NCBI GenBank assembly: GCA_041984885.1
Contig: JBHIXH010000004.1
Location: forward strand, 1 to 64,000
DNA length: 64,000 nt
Origin: UBA4486 sp041984885
GTDB lineage: Bacteria > Pseudomonadota > Gammaproteobacteria > Eutrophobiales > Eutrophobiaceae
Reading direction: 5' to 3'
Position 1 is the first letter of the stretch, and each line of letters opens with the position of its first letter. Under the pieces are notes generated by a model. That model was not told the origin of the DNA, did not search any database, and was given only the letters and a program-made list of their open reading frames with translations. The position numbers were made by a program, and so were the translations under genes. This document shows positions 25,571 through 35,525 of this stretch, one piece after another.

Positions 25571-25645
25571 ACGGACATCCGCATATTAGAACTAGACGGA
25601 ATGCCGCATAGCACGGTGAACCGGACATTCGTCGTAGTTCACGCC
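25571..25645. repeat. Three imperfect 25-bp tandem units
   Basis: Units start at 25571, 25596 and 25621 and share ACGGACATCCGCATA-like beginnings (12 of the first 15 bases agree between units one and two; unit three is weaker). They fill the gap between the fumarase stop and the cassette boundary, and the last unit touches the fumarase stop codon. They do not fold into an attC. Confidence 0.35.
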
Positions 25646-27156
25646 GACTTCCTCTCCAGGATAATCTTCTGCCATTCACCGGGACCGGTTTGATGTACGG
25701 AGTTGCCGTTCACATCGACCGCGACCGTGACCGGCATATCTTTCACTTCAAATTCATGGATCGCTTCCATGCCGAGATCTTCAAAGGCGACGATCTTTGC
25801 ATTCGTGATTGCTTTTGAGACGAGATAGGCGGCACCGCCGACGGCCATCAGGTACACGGCCTTGTGATTTTTGATCGATTCGATCGCCGCCGGGCCACGT
25901 TCGGCCTTGCCGACCATGCCGATCAGACCGGTTTTGCTTAACATCATGTCGGTGAATTTATCCATGCGTGTCGCCGTTGTCGGGCCGGCCGGGCCAACGA
26001 CCTCGTCACGCACCGGGTCAACAGGGCCAACGTAATAGATAAACCGGTTCGTGAAATCGACGCCATTGGGTAACGGCTCGCCTTTGTTGATGTATTCCTG
26101 GATGCGTTTGTGTGCGGCATCGCGACCGGTCAGCATCTTGCCGGATAACAACAACGTCTGGCCGGGCTTCCAGGCGGCCAGGTCTGCTTTTTTCACTGTA
26201 TCCAGGTTGACTTTCAACGCAGTCGGGCCAGCGTCCCAGGTGATCTTCGGCCAGTCTTCCAGTGACGGTGGCGCCTGCAGTGACGGGCCATTGCCATCGA
26301 GCACAAAATGCGCATGGCGGGTCGCAGCGCAGTTCGGGATCATCGCGATCGGTTTGTTTGCTGCGTGTGTCGGATAATCTTTTACTTTTACATCGACGAC
26401 CGTCGTCAGGCCGCCAAGACCCTGCGCACCGATGCCGAGGTCGTTCACCTTGTTGTAGATTTCAATACGCAGTTCTTCTGCCGTATTGCTCGGTCCGCGG
26501 GCAATCAATGCCTGGATGTCGATTGGGTCCATCAGCACTTCTTTCGCCATCACCATCGCTTTTTCCGCCGTGCCACCAATGCCGATGCCGAGCATGCCGG
26601 GCGGGCACCAGCCGGCTCCCATCGTCGGTACCGTTTTCACGACCCAGTCGACGATGTCGTCGGACGGGTTCAGCATGGCGAATTTCGATTTCGCCTCGGA
26701 GCCACCGCCTTTTGCCGCGACGTGGACATCGACGGTGTCGCCTTGCACGATCTCCATGTTGATGACGGCCGGTGTGTTATCACCGGTGTTTTTGCGTTTG
26801 CCGGCCGGGTCAGCCAGTATCGACGCACGCAAGACGTTATCCGGGTGGTTATAGGCCCGGCGCACACCCTCGTTGATCATATCGGTCACGCTCATGTCGG
26901 CCTGCCACTGTACGTTCATGCCGACCTTGATAAACACGGTGACGATGCCGGTGTCCTGGCAGATAGGGCGGTGGCCCTCGGCGCACATGCGCGAGTTAAT
27001 GAGAATCTGTGCCATCGCGTCTTTCGCCGCCTGTGACTCTTCTTTCTCGTAGGCGGCGTTGACTGCCTGGATGTAATCGACCGGGTGGTAATAGGAGATG
27101 AATTGCAGCGCATCAGCGACGCTGTCGATCAGGTCGTCTTGTTTGATAATCGTCAT
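25639..27156 (-). CDS. fumA: Class I (iron-sulfur) fumarate hydratase
   Basis: The 505-residue enzyme hydrates fumarate to malate in the TCA cycle. Cysteines for the oxygen-sensitive [4Fe-4S] cluster are seen in INSRMCAEGHRPICQDTG and MIPNCAATRH; GPTTATRMD and the C-terminal beta domain are present. It is a fusion of the alpha and beta parts, as in FumA/FumB, so the symbol is by type only. It is divergent from cmoA. The integron cassette lies just downstream of its stop. Confidence 0.94.
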   Translation of the reverse strand: MTIIKQDDLIDSVADALQFISYYHPVDYIQAVNAAYEKEESQAAKDAMAQILINSRMCAEGHRPICQDTGIVTVFIKVGMNVQWQADMSVTDMINEGVRRAYNHPDNVLRASILADPAGKRKNTGDNTPAVINMEIVQGDTVDVHVAAKGGGSEAKSKFAMLNPSDDIVDWVVKTVPTMGAGWCPPGMLGIGIGGTAEKAMVMAKEVLMDPIDIQALIARGPSNTAEELRIEIYNKVNDLGIGAQGLGGLTTVVDVKVKDYPTHAANKPIAMIPNCAATRHAHFVLDGNGPSLQAPPSLEDWPKITWDAGPTALKVNLDTVKKADLAAWKPGQTLLLSGKMLTGRDAAHKRIQEYINKGEPLPNGVDFTNRFIYYVGPVDPVRDEVVGPAGPTTATRMDKFTDMMLSKTGLIGMVGKAERGPAAIESIKNHKAVYLMAVGGAAYLVSKAITNAKIVAFEDLGMEAIHEFEVKDMPVTVAVDVNGNSVHQTGPGEWQKIILERKSA

Positions 27157-27248
27157 TGTCTGTTGTTACCGTATAGCATTGAATATGTGTGTATTATATC
27201 GCGATTTACACGGCAGGCATGAGCCTGAAGCAGGGAAAATATTCGCTA

Positions 27249-28010
27249 ATGGCGGCAAAATCAGACAATTCGGGTAAAGACACGCTGTATCGCACACCGA
27301 TCAGCGAGGTACGACCATTCCAGTTTGATGGCCGTGTCGCGGATGTATTTGCCGACATGATCCAGCGTTCGGTACCCGGCTATGCGGAAACGTTGTCCAT
27401 CATCGAGTCGGTTGCCCGTGAATATGCGCAAAACGACAGTGTATTGTATGACCTCGGCTGTTCGCTGGGGGCAGCGACACTGGCCTTGCGGCGGGGTGTG
27501 GCCGGGAAATCGTGTCGCATCGTTGCCGTCGATAATTCAGCGGCGATGGTCGAACGCTGTCGACTCGTGTTGGAACGTGATGCGGGCACGACGCCAGTCA
27601 GTGTGATCGAAAATGATCTGCAGCAGGTGGAACCGGAAAATGCGTCGGTTACTGTCATGAACTACACGTTGCAGTTTATACCCGCCGATCAGCGACAACT
27701 GTTACTCAATAAAATCTATAAAGACCTGAAACCCGGTGGTGTGCTGGTGTTATCGGAAAAGATTGTGGCCGAGGATGCGACGACGAATCGACGACTGCAG
27801 CAACTGCACGAGCGGTTTAAAAAACAGAATGGCTATAACGAGCTGGAGATTGCGCAAAAACGCAGCGCACTGGAGAAAGTGTTGATACCGGAGACGGCGG
27901 CCACGCATAAACAACGTTTACGCACAGCCGGGTTTGCTTCCGTTACCACTTGCCTGCAGTTTCTCAACTTCACGACGTTCCTCGCGCTGAAGGATTCAAA
28001 AGCAGAATGA
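27249..28010 (+). CDS. cmoA: Carboxy-S-adenosyl-L-methionine synthase
   Basis: CmoA makes carboxy-SAM from SAM and prephenate for wobble uridine modification of tRNA (cmo5U34). The product has the SAM-binding motif YDLGCSLGAATLALRRG and MIQRSVPGY. I chose ATG 27249 (253 residues), close to the E. coli length of 247; in-frame starts at 27219 and 27189 add residues not found in the family. The stop overlaps the start of cmoB as ATGA. Confidence 0.93.
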   Translation: MAAKSDNSGKDTLYRTPISEVRPFQFDGRVADVFADMIQRSVPGYAETLSIIESVAREYAQNDSVLYDLGCSLGAATLALRRGVAGKSCRIVAVDNSAAMVERCRLVLERDAGTTPVSVIENDLQQVEPENASVTVMNYTLQFIPADQRQLLLNKIYKDLKPGGVLVLSEKIVAEDATTNRRLQQLHERFKKQNGYNELEIAQKRSALEKVLIPETAATHKQRLRTAGFASVTTCLQFLNFTTFLALKDSKAE

Positions 28011-28981
28011 TTGACTACCGGCTCATGCATGCCTGCCTTGAAGATGCAGGTATGACCGACTGGTCGACATCATTGCGCAGTGACCTCGATGCGTATTTTA
28101 GCCACGTCAGGCATGGCGATTATGCCGACTGGCAGGCAGCGATTGCGTCGTTACCGGATTTACAAACGACAAACACAAAATTTGATCAGCCGGTCGTGAC
28201 GATCGGTGATCCCGCCGAGGTGAGTGAGGCACAACGTCACAGCATCGAAACGCAATTAAAACGATTGATGCCGTGGCGCAAGGGGCCATTCAAGATGTTC
28301 GGAGTCGATATTGATGCCGAATGGCGCTCTGACTGGAAGTGGCAGCGGGTGCAGCCACATTGTCGCGATTTAACCGGGCGGTCTGTGCTCGATATTGGCT
28401 GTGGTAATGGCTATTACGGCTGGCGCATGCTCGGTGCAGGTGCCCGGTTTGTTATTGGTGTCGATCCGACATTGCGCTTTGTCATGCAGTTCCAGGCAAT
28501 GAAACGCTATCTGCCAGCGTTACCACATTTCGTGCTGCCGTTCGGCATACAGCAGATAGAAACGGCGACATTACACTTCGATAGCGTGTTTTCAATGGGT
28601 GTGATCTACCACCGCAAGGACCCGCACGAACACCTGCAGACGTTATTCAATTGTTTAAACGATGAGGGCGAACTGGTACTGGAGAGCCTCATCATTGACG
28701 AAGCCGGTGTCGACGTACTGCAACCGGACGGACGCTATGCGAAAATGAACAATGTCTGGCATATACCCTCCTGCAACACACTGGCACAATGGTTAGAAAA
28801 AGCGGGGTTTACCGATGTGCGCACGGTCGATTGCACGAGTACAACCACAGACGAACAGCGCGTGACTGACTGGATGCAGTTTGAGTCACTCAATGATTTT
28901 CTGAGTCCGAGTGATAACAGTAAAACAATAGAGGGTTACCCGGCACCAAAACGCGCCATCCTGCTGGCAACAAAACGATGA
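28007..28981 (+). CDS. cmoB: tRNA U34 carboxymethyltransferase
   Basis: The 324-residue methyltransferase uses carboxy-SAM from CmoA to turn 5-hydroxyuridine 34 into 5-carboxymethoxyuridine. The motif VLDIGCGNGYYGWRMLG and the LMPWRKGPF segment are typical. The ATG at 28007 overlaps the cmoA stop; the longer frame from 27950 lies inside cmoA. Its end overlaps the MFS gene by 4 bp. Confidence 0.96.
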   Translation: MIDYRLMHACLEDAGMTDWSTSLRSDLDAYFSHVRHGDYADWQAAIASLPDLQTTNTKFDQPVVTIGDPAEVSEAQRHSIETQLKRLMPWRKGPFKMFGVDIDAEWRSDWKWQRVQPHCRDLTGRSVLDIGCGNGYYGWRMLGAGARFVIGVDPTLRFVMQFQAMKRYLPALPHFVLPFGIQQIETATLHFDSVFSMGVIYHRKDPHEHLQTLFNCLNDEGELVLESLIIDEAGVDVLQPDGRYAKMNNVWHIPSCNTLAQWLEKAGFTDVRTVDCTSTTTDEQRVTDWMQFESLNDFLSPSDNSKTIEGYPAPKRAILLATKR

Positions 28982-30363
28982 CTGAAACTGAAAACACAAG
29001 TTTGCAACGGTATGTCCTTTTTATGGTGTTGCTGAATGCACTGGCCACGCCAATGATGTTGTCTGCGGTCAATGTCGCCTTGCCGCATATTGGCAAACAC
29101 ATGCAGATGACGGCGGTACAGGTAAGCTGGATTCCGATGTCCTATTTAATGGCAAGCGCGATGTTCGTCCTGATCTTCGGTCGCCTGGCCGATCTGTATG
29201 GCCGCAAGAAAGTTTTTTTGATCGGCACGTTTTCTGTGATTGCCAGTTCGCTGCTGGCAGCCGTGGCGACAAATGATGTCTTTCTGCTGCTTGCCCGTTT
29301 TCTGCAGGGCGTGAGTGCAGCGATGCTGTATGCGACACAGGTGGCAATCATCACGTCGGTGTTTCCGAAACAAAAACGGGGCCAGATGATCGGCTACACC
29401 GTCGCGTTGATTTATCTCGGCTTGAGTGCAGGGCCGTTGATCGGCGGTTATTTAATTGATCAGTTTGGCTGGCGCATCAGTTTTGTCCTGCATATTCCAC
29501 TGGCGCTGGGCGTGATTGCGATTGCGCTGTTAAAGGTGCCGGATGAATGGCTATCGGACCAGCAAAGTCCGCTCGATGTCAGGGGTGCCATGTTATATGC
29601 CGGCTCGATCGCCCTGCTGTGTGCCGGTGTCTCAATGTTGCCGGACGTGGCGGGTGTCGTCTGCCTGGTTCTGTTTATTGTCAGTATTATCCTGTTCTTC
29701 CGTTTTGAAAAAGACCGGCCAGCGCCGGTCTTCGATGTCAGCCAGTTTTTTGTGAACCGCGTGTTCACGTTTTCCTGTCTCGCCTCGTTGATCATGTACA
29801 CGGCAACGTTTGGCAATATTGTGCTGGTCAGCCTGTACCTGCAATCCGTACAACAACTATCGGCGACAACGGCGGGGGTCATTATGATGATTCAACCATT
29901 GTCGATGGCGTTGCTGTCGCCATTAACCGGACGCCTGTCGGATCGCATTGAACCACGCTGGATTGCCACGGCCGGTGTGCTGCTGACGGTTATGGGGCTG
30001 TTTGTTCTGAGCACGCTCGACAGGGAAACAGCGATGAGCACGATTATCGTGGCGTTGCTGGTAACCGGCGCAGGCTTCAGCCTGTTTTCATCCCCGAATG
30101 TGAATGCCATCATGAGTTCGGTTGAAAAACGTTTTTTTGGCAGTGCGACAGCCGCGATGGCGACAATGCGCATCGTGGGTCAGTTGACCAGTATGGTGCT
30201 GGTCGCGTTGATGTTTAACCTGATACTGGCAGACAACCGCATATCCCCGGCAACGATACCGTTATTATCAGAAGCTATCTCGAATACGTTTCTCGTTGCC
30301 TGCATACTGTGCCTTTCCGCAGTGTATTTTTCACTGGCGCGCGGCAAGATGCATACACATTAA
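28978..30363 (+). CDS. MFS drug exporter, DHA2 type
   Basis: The 461-residue protein is almost wholly hydrophobic, with many membrane helices consistent with a 14-helix DHA2 exporter. The signature GRLADLYGRKKV between helices 2 and 3 and the antiporter-type motif in helix 5 (LIYLGLSAGPLIGGYLID) are seen. It probably exports small hydrophobic compounds by proton antiport. It is coupled to cmoB by an ATGA overlap, perhaps accidentally. Substrate is unknown. Confidence 0.88.
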   Translation: MTETENTSLQRYVLFMVLLNALATPMMLSAVNVALPHIGKHMQMTAVQVSWIPMSYLMASAMFVLIFGRLADLYGRKKVFLIGTFSVIASSLLAAVATNDVFLLLARFLQGVSAAMLYATQVAIITSVFPKQKRGQMIGYTVALIYLGLSAGPLIGGYLIDQFGWRISFVLHIPLALGVIAIALLKVPDEWLSDQQSPLDVRGAMLYAGSIALLCAGVSMLPDVAGVVCLVLFIVSIILFFRFEKDRPAPVFDVSQFFVNRVFTFSCLASLIMYTATFGNIVLVSLYLQSVQQLSATTAGVIMMIQPLSMALLSPLTGRLSDRIEPRWIATAGVLLTVMGLFVLSTLDRETAMSTIIVALLVTGAGFSLFSSPNVNAIMSSVEKRFFGSATAAMATMRIVGQLTSMVLVALMFNLILADNRISPATIPLLSEAISNTFLVACILCLSAVYFSLARGKMHTH

Positions 30364-31512
30364 CTAGTCCAGTTCGGTTTTGAGTTCGGGCATCACGGAA
30401 TCGGGGACAAAACGGGAAATCTGGTTACGCCCGTTGGTTTTCGCCGTGTACATGGCGTGGTCCGCCATCTCGAACAGGATGTCGTGCGTCTCCGCTTCCC
30501 CCGGATCAATCGTCGCAAGACCGATACTGACCGTGATGACTTTACTCACACTGGAACTTTTATGTTCGATGTTCAGTGAACGCACCACATGCAGTATACG
30601 TTCAGCTACCTCAAGTGCTCCCTGCATGGGAGTGTCGGGCAGTAGCACGGTAAACTCCTCACCACCGTAGCGGGCGGCCCGGTCTGCCGGCCTCTTCAGG
30701 CATTTGTTTACACCATTGGCAATGCGGATCAAACAATCGTCACCGGCTGCGTGGCCATAGGTGTCGTTGTATTGTTTGAAATAATCGACATCTATGACGA
30801 GTAGTGAAAGTACCGATGCAGACCGCCGGTTGCGTTCCCATTCACTTTTAAAATAATTGTCAAAGCCACGGCGGTTGGACAGATTCGTCAACGCATCGCG
30901 CGAGGCGATGAGTTGCAACTTTTCGTTCATCTTGTTCTGCGACAATTCGTTTTTGATACGCTGCCTGTTCGTTAAATAGGCACTGTAGGCGGTCACATGG
31001 ACGCCGATCGAATACACCAGATGTATCAGGATCAGGTTATGGATCGGTGGTGTTCCTGACAGCGTTAATGCGACCAACGCGGCAATTTGCATCGGTAATG
31101 TAACCGCCAGGTAAGTGAGATAAACAGATGACAGTCCCTTGATAATGACCGCGATCAAACCAAATACCATCATCCAGAAGCCGAGCTGAATGTTAACCGG
31201 CCAACTGTTATCGAACAGTAAAATCAGATAGGCAAGTGCACTGCCATAAAGAAAACTGTTAAAGATGTGCAATTGCATCCACTGGTTCGTGGATAGATTA
31301 AAATTACGCCGATATTTATACTGATACAGCGTAAAACCGCGCAGAACAATGGCAGCATTAAAACCCACCGTCCAGATAACCAGTTGATACACTTCAACCA
31401 GGTTATAGATTTGCAGCGTGAACAGGCCGTAGACAAGAAAGGCAAAATAGTAGATGACTTTGCCATCCTCAAACACTTGATCGACCTGCCTGGTTTTTAT
31501 TTCGTCGTTCAT
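30364..31512 (-). CDS. Membrane-bound diguanylate cyclase
   Basis: The 382-residue protein has about six membrane helices in residues 20-190, a short coiled stretch, and a C-terminal GGDEF domain (about residues 200-375). The active-site loop is GGEEF, and an RxxD inhibitory site (RPAD) precedes it at the proper distance, so it should make c-di-GMP and be product-inhibited. The input signal of the membrane part is unknown. It lies downstream of the acnB terminator. Confidence 0.93.
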   Translation of the reverse strand: MNDEIKTRQVDQVFEDGKVIYYFAFLVYGLFTLQIYNLVEVYQLVIWTVGFNAAIVLRGFTLYQYKYRRNFNLSTNQWMQLHIFNSFLYGSALAYLILLFDNSWPVNIQLGFWMMVFGLIAVIIKGLSSVYLTYLAVTLPMQIAALVALTLSGTPPIHNLILIHLVYSIGVHVTAYSAYLTNRQRIKNELSQNKMNEKLQLIASRDALTNLSNRRGFDNYFKSEWERNRRSASVLSLLVIDVDYFKQYNDTYGHAAGDDCLIRIANGVNKCLKRPADRAARYGGEEFTVLLPDTPMQGALEVAERILHVVRSLNIEHKSSSVSKVITVSIGLATIDPGEAETHDILFEMADHAMYTAKTNGRNQISRFVPDSVMPELKTELD

Positions 31513-31565
31513 TGTTAATGACCTGATAAATTCTGCCCAGATACACTTTTGATTACGCCATAACG

Positions 31566-31590
31566 AAAAAAGGACACCCGGGGGTGTCCT
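31566..31590 (-). terminator. Rho-independent terminator of acnB
   Basis: On the minus strand, AGGACACC pairs with GGTGTCCT around a CCCG-type loop and is followed by TTTTTT. It sits about 25 bp after the acnB stop codon. Confidence 0.85.
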
Positions 31591-31613
31591 TTCAAGTTTG
31601 ATTATAGCGGTTT

Positions 31614-34232
31614 TCAGCCTTCAACCACCACCGGAATCTCACCCAGCTTGGTCTTCGCGGCTGCGGCACTTTTCTGAAACGATTCGATTTCATCGAAGTT
31701 CAGATAGCGATACACATCCGAGGCCATCGTGTCGATGTCGCTGGCAAACTCCATGTATTCGTCCATCGTCGGTATATGCCCAAGGATAGACGAAACCGCG
31801 GCGATCTCGGCCGAGGCCAGGAAGACATTGGCACCATCACCGAGCCGGTTCGGGAAGTTACGGGTTGATGTAGAAACAACCGTCGAGTTGGCCTCAACGC
31901 GCGCCTGGTTACCCATACATAACGAGCAACCCGGCATCTCGGTGCGTGCCCCGGCCTTGCCAAACGTGCTGTAGTACCCTTCCTCGGTTAATTGATGCTG
32001 ATCCATTTTCGTTGGTGGCGATACCCATAGCCGTGTCGGTATCGCGGTCTTCGATTTCTCCAGCATCTTGCCAGCGGCACGGAAGTGGCCGATGTTCGTC
32101 ATACAGGAACCGATAAACACTTCATCGATGTTGGTTCCCGCTACTTCAGACAAGGGTTTGATATCGTCCGGATCGTTCGGGCAGGCCAGCAATGGTTCCT
32201 TGATCTCGTTCAGGTCGATTTCGAACACCTTGTGGTATTCGGCGTCGGCGTCCGGTTCCATCAATACCGGGTTCGCCAGCCATTCTTCCATCGCCCGGGC
32301 ACGACGTTCCAGCGTACGCGGGTCACCATAGCCCTCGTTGATCATCCAGCGCAACAGCGTCACGTTCGATTGCAGGTACTCGATGATCGGTTCCTTGCCC
32401 AGACGAATCGTGCACCCACCGGCCGAACGTTCGGCCGAGGCATCAGATAGTTCAAACGCCTGTTCGCATTTCAGATTCGGCAAGCCCTCGATCTCGAGAA
32501 TGCGGCCGGAGAAGATATTTTTCTTGCCTTCTTTCGCGACCGTCAGGTCACCCGTCTGGATCGCGGCATACGGGATCGCGTTGACTAGGTCACGCAGGGT
32601 GATACCCGGTTGCATTTCGCCCTTGAACCGCACGAGCACTGACTCCGGCATGTCCAGTGGCATGACGCCGGTGGCCGCGGCAAACGCGACCAGGCCGGAA
32701 CCGGCCGGAAAGGAAATACCGAGTGGAAAACGCGTGTGCGAGTCACCGCCGGTACCTACGGTATCCGGCAATAACATACGGTTTAGCCAGGAATGGATGA
32801 TGCCATCGCCGGGCCTTAACGAGACACCGCCGCGGGTCTGGATGAAGTCCGGCAGCGTATGTTGTGTGTCGATATCGACCGGCTTGGGATAGGCCGCGGT
32901 GTGGCAGAACGACTGCATCACCAGGTCCGCGGTAAAACCGAGACAGGCCAGGTCTTTTAACTCATCACGTGTCATCGGGCCGGTCGTATCCTGTGAACCC
33001 ACGGTCGTCATCTTCGGTTCGCAATAGGTGCCGGGACGTACGCCATCAACACCACAGGCGCGACCGACCATTTTCTGTGCCAGCGTATAGCCCTTGTCGC
33101 TCTCAACCGCAGGGGCAGGACGGCGGAACAGATCGCTGGGTTCCAGTCCGAGTGCTTCACGTGCCCGGTCAGTCAGGCCACGACCAATGATAAGTGGAAT
33201 TCGACCGCCGGCCTGAACTTCATCAAGCAGGATCTGTGTCTTCAGACTGAATTCACTCAGCTCTTCGTCGCTGTCATGTTTTTTAATCTTGCCCTCGTAC
33301 GGATAGATATCGACAACATCGCCCATGTGCAGGTTTTTCACCTCGCATTCGATCGGCAGGGCACCGGCGTCTTCCATCGTGTTAAAAAAGATCGGTGCGA
33401 TCTTGCCACCGAGGCAATAGCCACCATCGCGTTTGTTTGGCACAAACGGGATGTCATCGCCCATATGCCACAGCACCGAGTTGGTCGCTGATTTACGTGA
33501 CGAACCGGTGCCAACCACGTCGCCGACATACGCCAGCGGATGGCCTTTACTTTTTAATTCCTCGATCAATTTGATCGGACCAACTTCACCGGCCTTATCC
33601 GGCTCAATGCCGTCGCGGGCCATCTTTAACATGGCCAATGCATGCAGCGGTATGTCAGGGCGTGACCAGGCATCCGGGGCCGGCGACAGGTCATCCGTGT
33701 TGGTTTCACCGGTGACTTTAAAAACCGTTACCGTGACTTTTTCCGGCAGTTTGTCTTTTGACGTAAACCATTCACCATCAGCCCATGACTGCACGATCGT
33801 TTTCGCGTATTCGTTACCGGCATCGGCTTTTTCCTTTACATCATGAAACGCATCGAACATTAACAACGTACGCGATAACGCTTTCACCGCGATCGGTGCC
33901 AGTTCATCGTCATCAAGCGACTCGATTAATGGCGCAATGTTGTAACCACCAAGCATCGTGCCGAGCAGTTCAACGGCCTTCGCTTTATCAATTAACGGTG
34001 ATTCGGCTTCGCCTTTGGTAATGGCGGCGAGGAAACCGGCCTTGACATAGGCGGCCTGGTCGACACCAGCCGGGATACGATGGGTAATCAAATCGAGAAT
34101 GAATTCTTCTTCACCGGCTGGCGGGTTTTTCAATAACTCAACCAGTTCAGCAGTTTGTTCTGGACTCAGCGGTTTCGGGACAATGCCAAGAGCGGCACGT
34201 TCGTCGACATGCTTGCGATAGGCTTCAAGCAC
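31614..34232 (-). CDS. acnB: Aconitate hydratase B
   Basis: The 872-residue product has the AcnB architecture: an N-terminal HEAT-like domain (residues 1-160), then the swivel domain, then the catalytic region. Cluster cysteines are seen in GSCMTNIGH and PGCSLCMGNQ near the C terminus. It isomerises citrate to isocitrate, and the family can bind mRNA when the cluster is lost. An AGGAGAAC ribosome site precedes the ATG. It has its own terminator. Confidence 0.97.
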   Translation of the reverse strand: MLEAYRKHVDERAALGIVPKPLSPEQTAELVELLKNPPAGEEEFILDLITHRIPAGVDQAAYVKAGFLAAITKGEAESPLIDKAKAVELLGTMLGGYNIAPLIESLDDDELAPIAVKALSRTLLMFDAFHDVKEKADAGNEYAKTIVQSWADGEWFTSKDKLPEKVTVTVFKVTGETNTDDLSPAPDAWSRPDIPLHALAMLKMARDGIEPDKAGEVGPIKLIEELKSKGHPLAYVGDVVGTGSSRKSATNSVLWHMGDDIPFVPNKRDGGYCLGGKIAPIFFNTMEDAGALPIECEVKNLHMGDVVDIYPYEGKIKKHDSDEELSEFSLKTQILLDEVQAGGRIPLIIGRGLTDRAREALGLEPSDLFRRPAPAVESDKGYTLAQKMVGRACGVDGVRPGTYCEPKMTTVGSQDTTGPMTRDELKDLACLGFTADLVMQSFCHTAAYPKPVDIDTQHTLPDFIQTRGGVSLRPGDGIIHSWLNRMLLPDTVGTGGDSHTRFPLGISFPAGSGLVAFAAATGVMPLDMPESVLVRFKGEMQPGITLRDLVNAIPYAAIQTGDLTVAKEGKKNIFSGRILEIEGLPNLKCEQAFELSDASAERSAGGCTIRLGKEPIIEYLQSNVTLLRWMINEGYGDPRTLERRARAMEEWLANPVLMEPDADAEYHKVFEIDLNEIKEPLLACPNDPDDIKPLSEVAGTNIDEVFIGSCMTNIGHFRAAGKMLEKSKTAIPTRLWVSPPTKMDQHQLTEEGYYSTFGKAGARTEMPGCSLCMGNQARVEANSTVVSTSTRNFPNRLGDGANVFLASAEIAAVSSILGHIPTMDEYMEFASDIDTMASDVYRYLNFDEIESFQKSAAAAKTKLGEIPVVVEG

Positions 34233-34426
34233 TATAGTTCTCCTTTGGTTTTAAAACTACTACAAGAAAAGGTTGCGTATTATGCGATATTTCAGGTTTT
34301 GGCGATAGATTCTGACTAAAGAATTGTCTGTTTCATGTTGGTGCGGCATGCTTGAAATCAATGACTTATGGTCGAATTAAAAAACAGACCTGAAGAGCGA
34401 GCCCGTCGCGCGGGTGGGTGGGTTTT

Positions 34427-35443
34427 CTAGGGTACCAGGATGCGACCAACGGTATTCGTATCGGCACCAAACCAGACGGCACGTTGTTTCGGGTCAAACA
34501 TCATGTGTCGGATCGTGCCGCCGCCACTGGGGATGGGCGTTTTGCTGATAAATTTTTCCGCCTTTGAATCAAATCCGACCATGCGGTTCGGTTCGATACC
34601 CGTTTCGACAAACCAGAGTCGATCCTTGTCATCGACGGCCATGCCATAAGGACGGGCATCGGTTCCGGCCGGCATCGGCCATTGCTTGATTGAACGCGTA
34701 ACGGGATCGAATCGACCCAGCGAGCCGCGTTTGTAATCGACATACCAGATTTGATCGTCGGATGTGATCGCGAGACGACGGGGCAGCGATTCTGAATGCG
34801 GTAGAGATATCTCTTCCAGTTTGAAAGTTTCCGGATCAACCGTTGCCAGTTTATTCGTGCCAAACAGGACGACCCACGGGCGATCACCGGAATCCATCCA
34901 GATGCCGTACGGGCGGGCACGGTCTGTATTCATTTTTACGAAGCGCGTCTTAGCTGTGTCGACAGAAAAATGGCCAACGATATTGCTGTGTTGCGCAGTA
35001 AACCAGATGTCGCCATTGTTGTCGAACACGAGCGTGTGTGGATCGTTGACACCTTCGGGCATCGCAAAGCGTTCGATGTCACCGGTTTGCGGATTTAACT
35101 TGCCGATATAGCCTTGCGTGTTGCCGGCAAACCAGATGCTGCCGGTGTCATCAATAATCAGATTATGCGGCCGTTCATTATCCGGCATGTCATACTTTTT
35201 GAATTCACCAGTGTTCGGGTCGAGCACGGCAATGTAGGCCCCGGTCTGTCCGCAAAACCACACGCGACCATCCGGCGCAACAAATGGATCCCGCGGTCGC
35301 GTGTCCGCGTATGGCACCTGCCACTCCTTGATTGCAACAGGAACATGGTCTGCATCCCTGTCAGCAGCGAGTGCGATCGAACTGATGAGGATAAAAACCA
35401 GGGGTATAAAATAACGATGAATCGTTTTTCCGTTTGCAGTCAT
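34427..35443 (-). CDS. Exported Vgb-like beta-propeller protein
   Basis: The 338-residue protein has a signal peptide (hydrophobic core about residues 11-25, likely cleavage after ALA) and then repeated blades with the pattern P-H-x-L-x-x-D-x-x-G-x-I-W-F, as in virginiamycin B lyase (streptogramin lyase). Exported homologues of this family are common and often not antibiotic lyases; several are annotated as such only by fold. A role in the periplasm is likely, the substrate is unknown. It stands between acnB and mnmA on the same strand. Confidence 0.82.
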   Translation of the reverse strand: MTANGKTIHRYFIPLVFILISSIALAADRDADHVPVAIKEWQVPYADTRPRDPFVAPDGRVWFCGQTGAYIAVLDPNTGEFKKYDMPDNERPHNLIIDDTGSIWFAGNTQGYIGKLNPQTGDIERFAMPEGVNDPHTLVFDNNGDIWFTAQHSNIVGHFSVDTAKTRFVKMNTDRARPYGIWMDSGDRPWVVLFGTNKLATVDPETFKLEEISLPHSESLPRRLAITSDDQIWYVDYKRGSLGRFDPVTRSIKQWPMPAGTDARPYGMAVDDKDRLWFVETGIEPNRMVGFDSKAEKFISKTPIPSGGGTIRHMMFDPKQRAVWFGADTNTVGRILVP

Positions 35444-35525
35444 TGTGATTTGATCCTATTTGAGCCACGTATTCCGTATATCTGTCGACACCGGAAGGAA
35501 AGGCCGGTTCCCGCCGGGTCTGAAT

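Noticed and set aside
25553..25640. A second attC between fumarase and the cassette
   Set aside because: The region ends in a core-like GTTATGAG, but no inverse core or complementary L-boxes were found; the repeated ATGTCCG segments are direct, not inverted.
26308..27036. 242-codon plus-strand frame inside fumarase
   Set aside because: It is antisense to a clearly conserved enzyme, arises from codon bias of the real gene, and has no family features.
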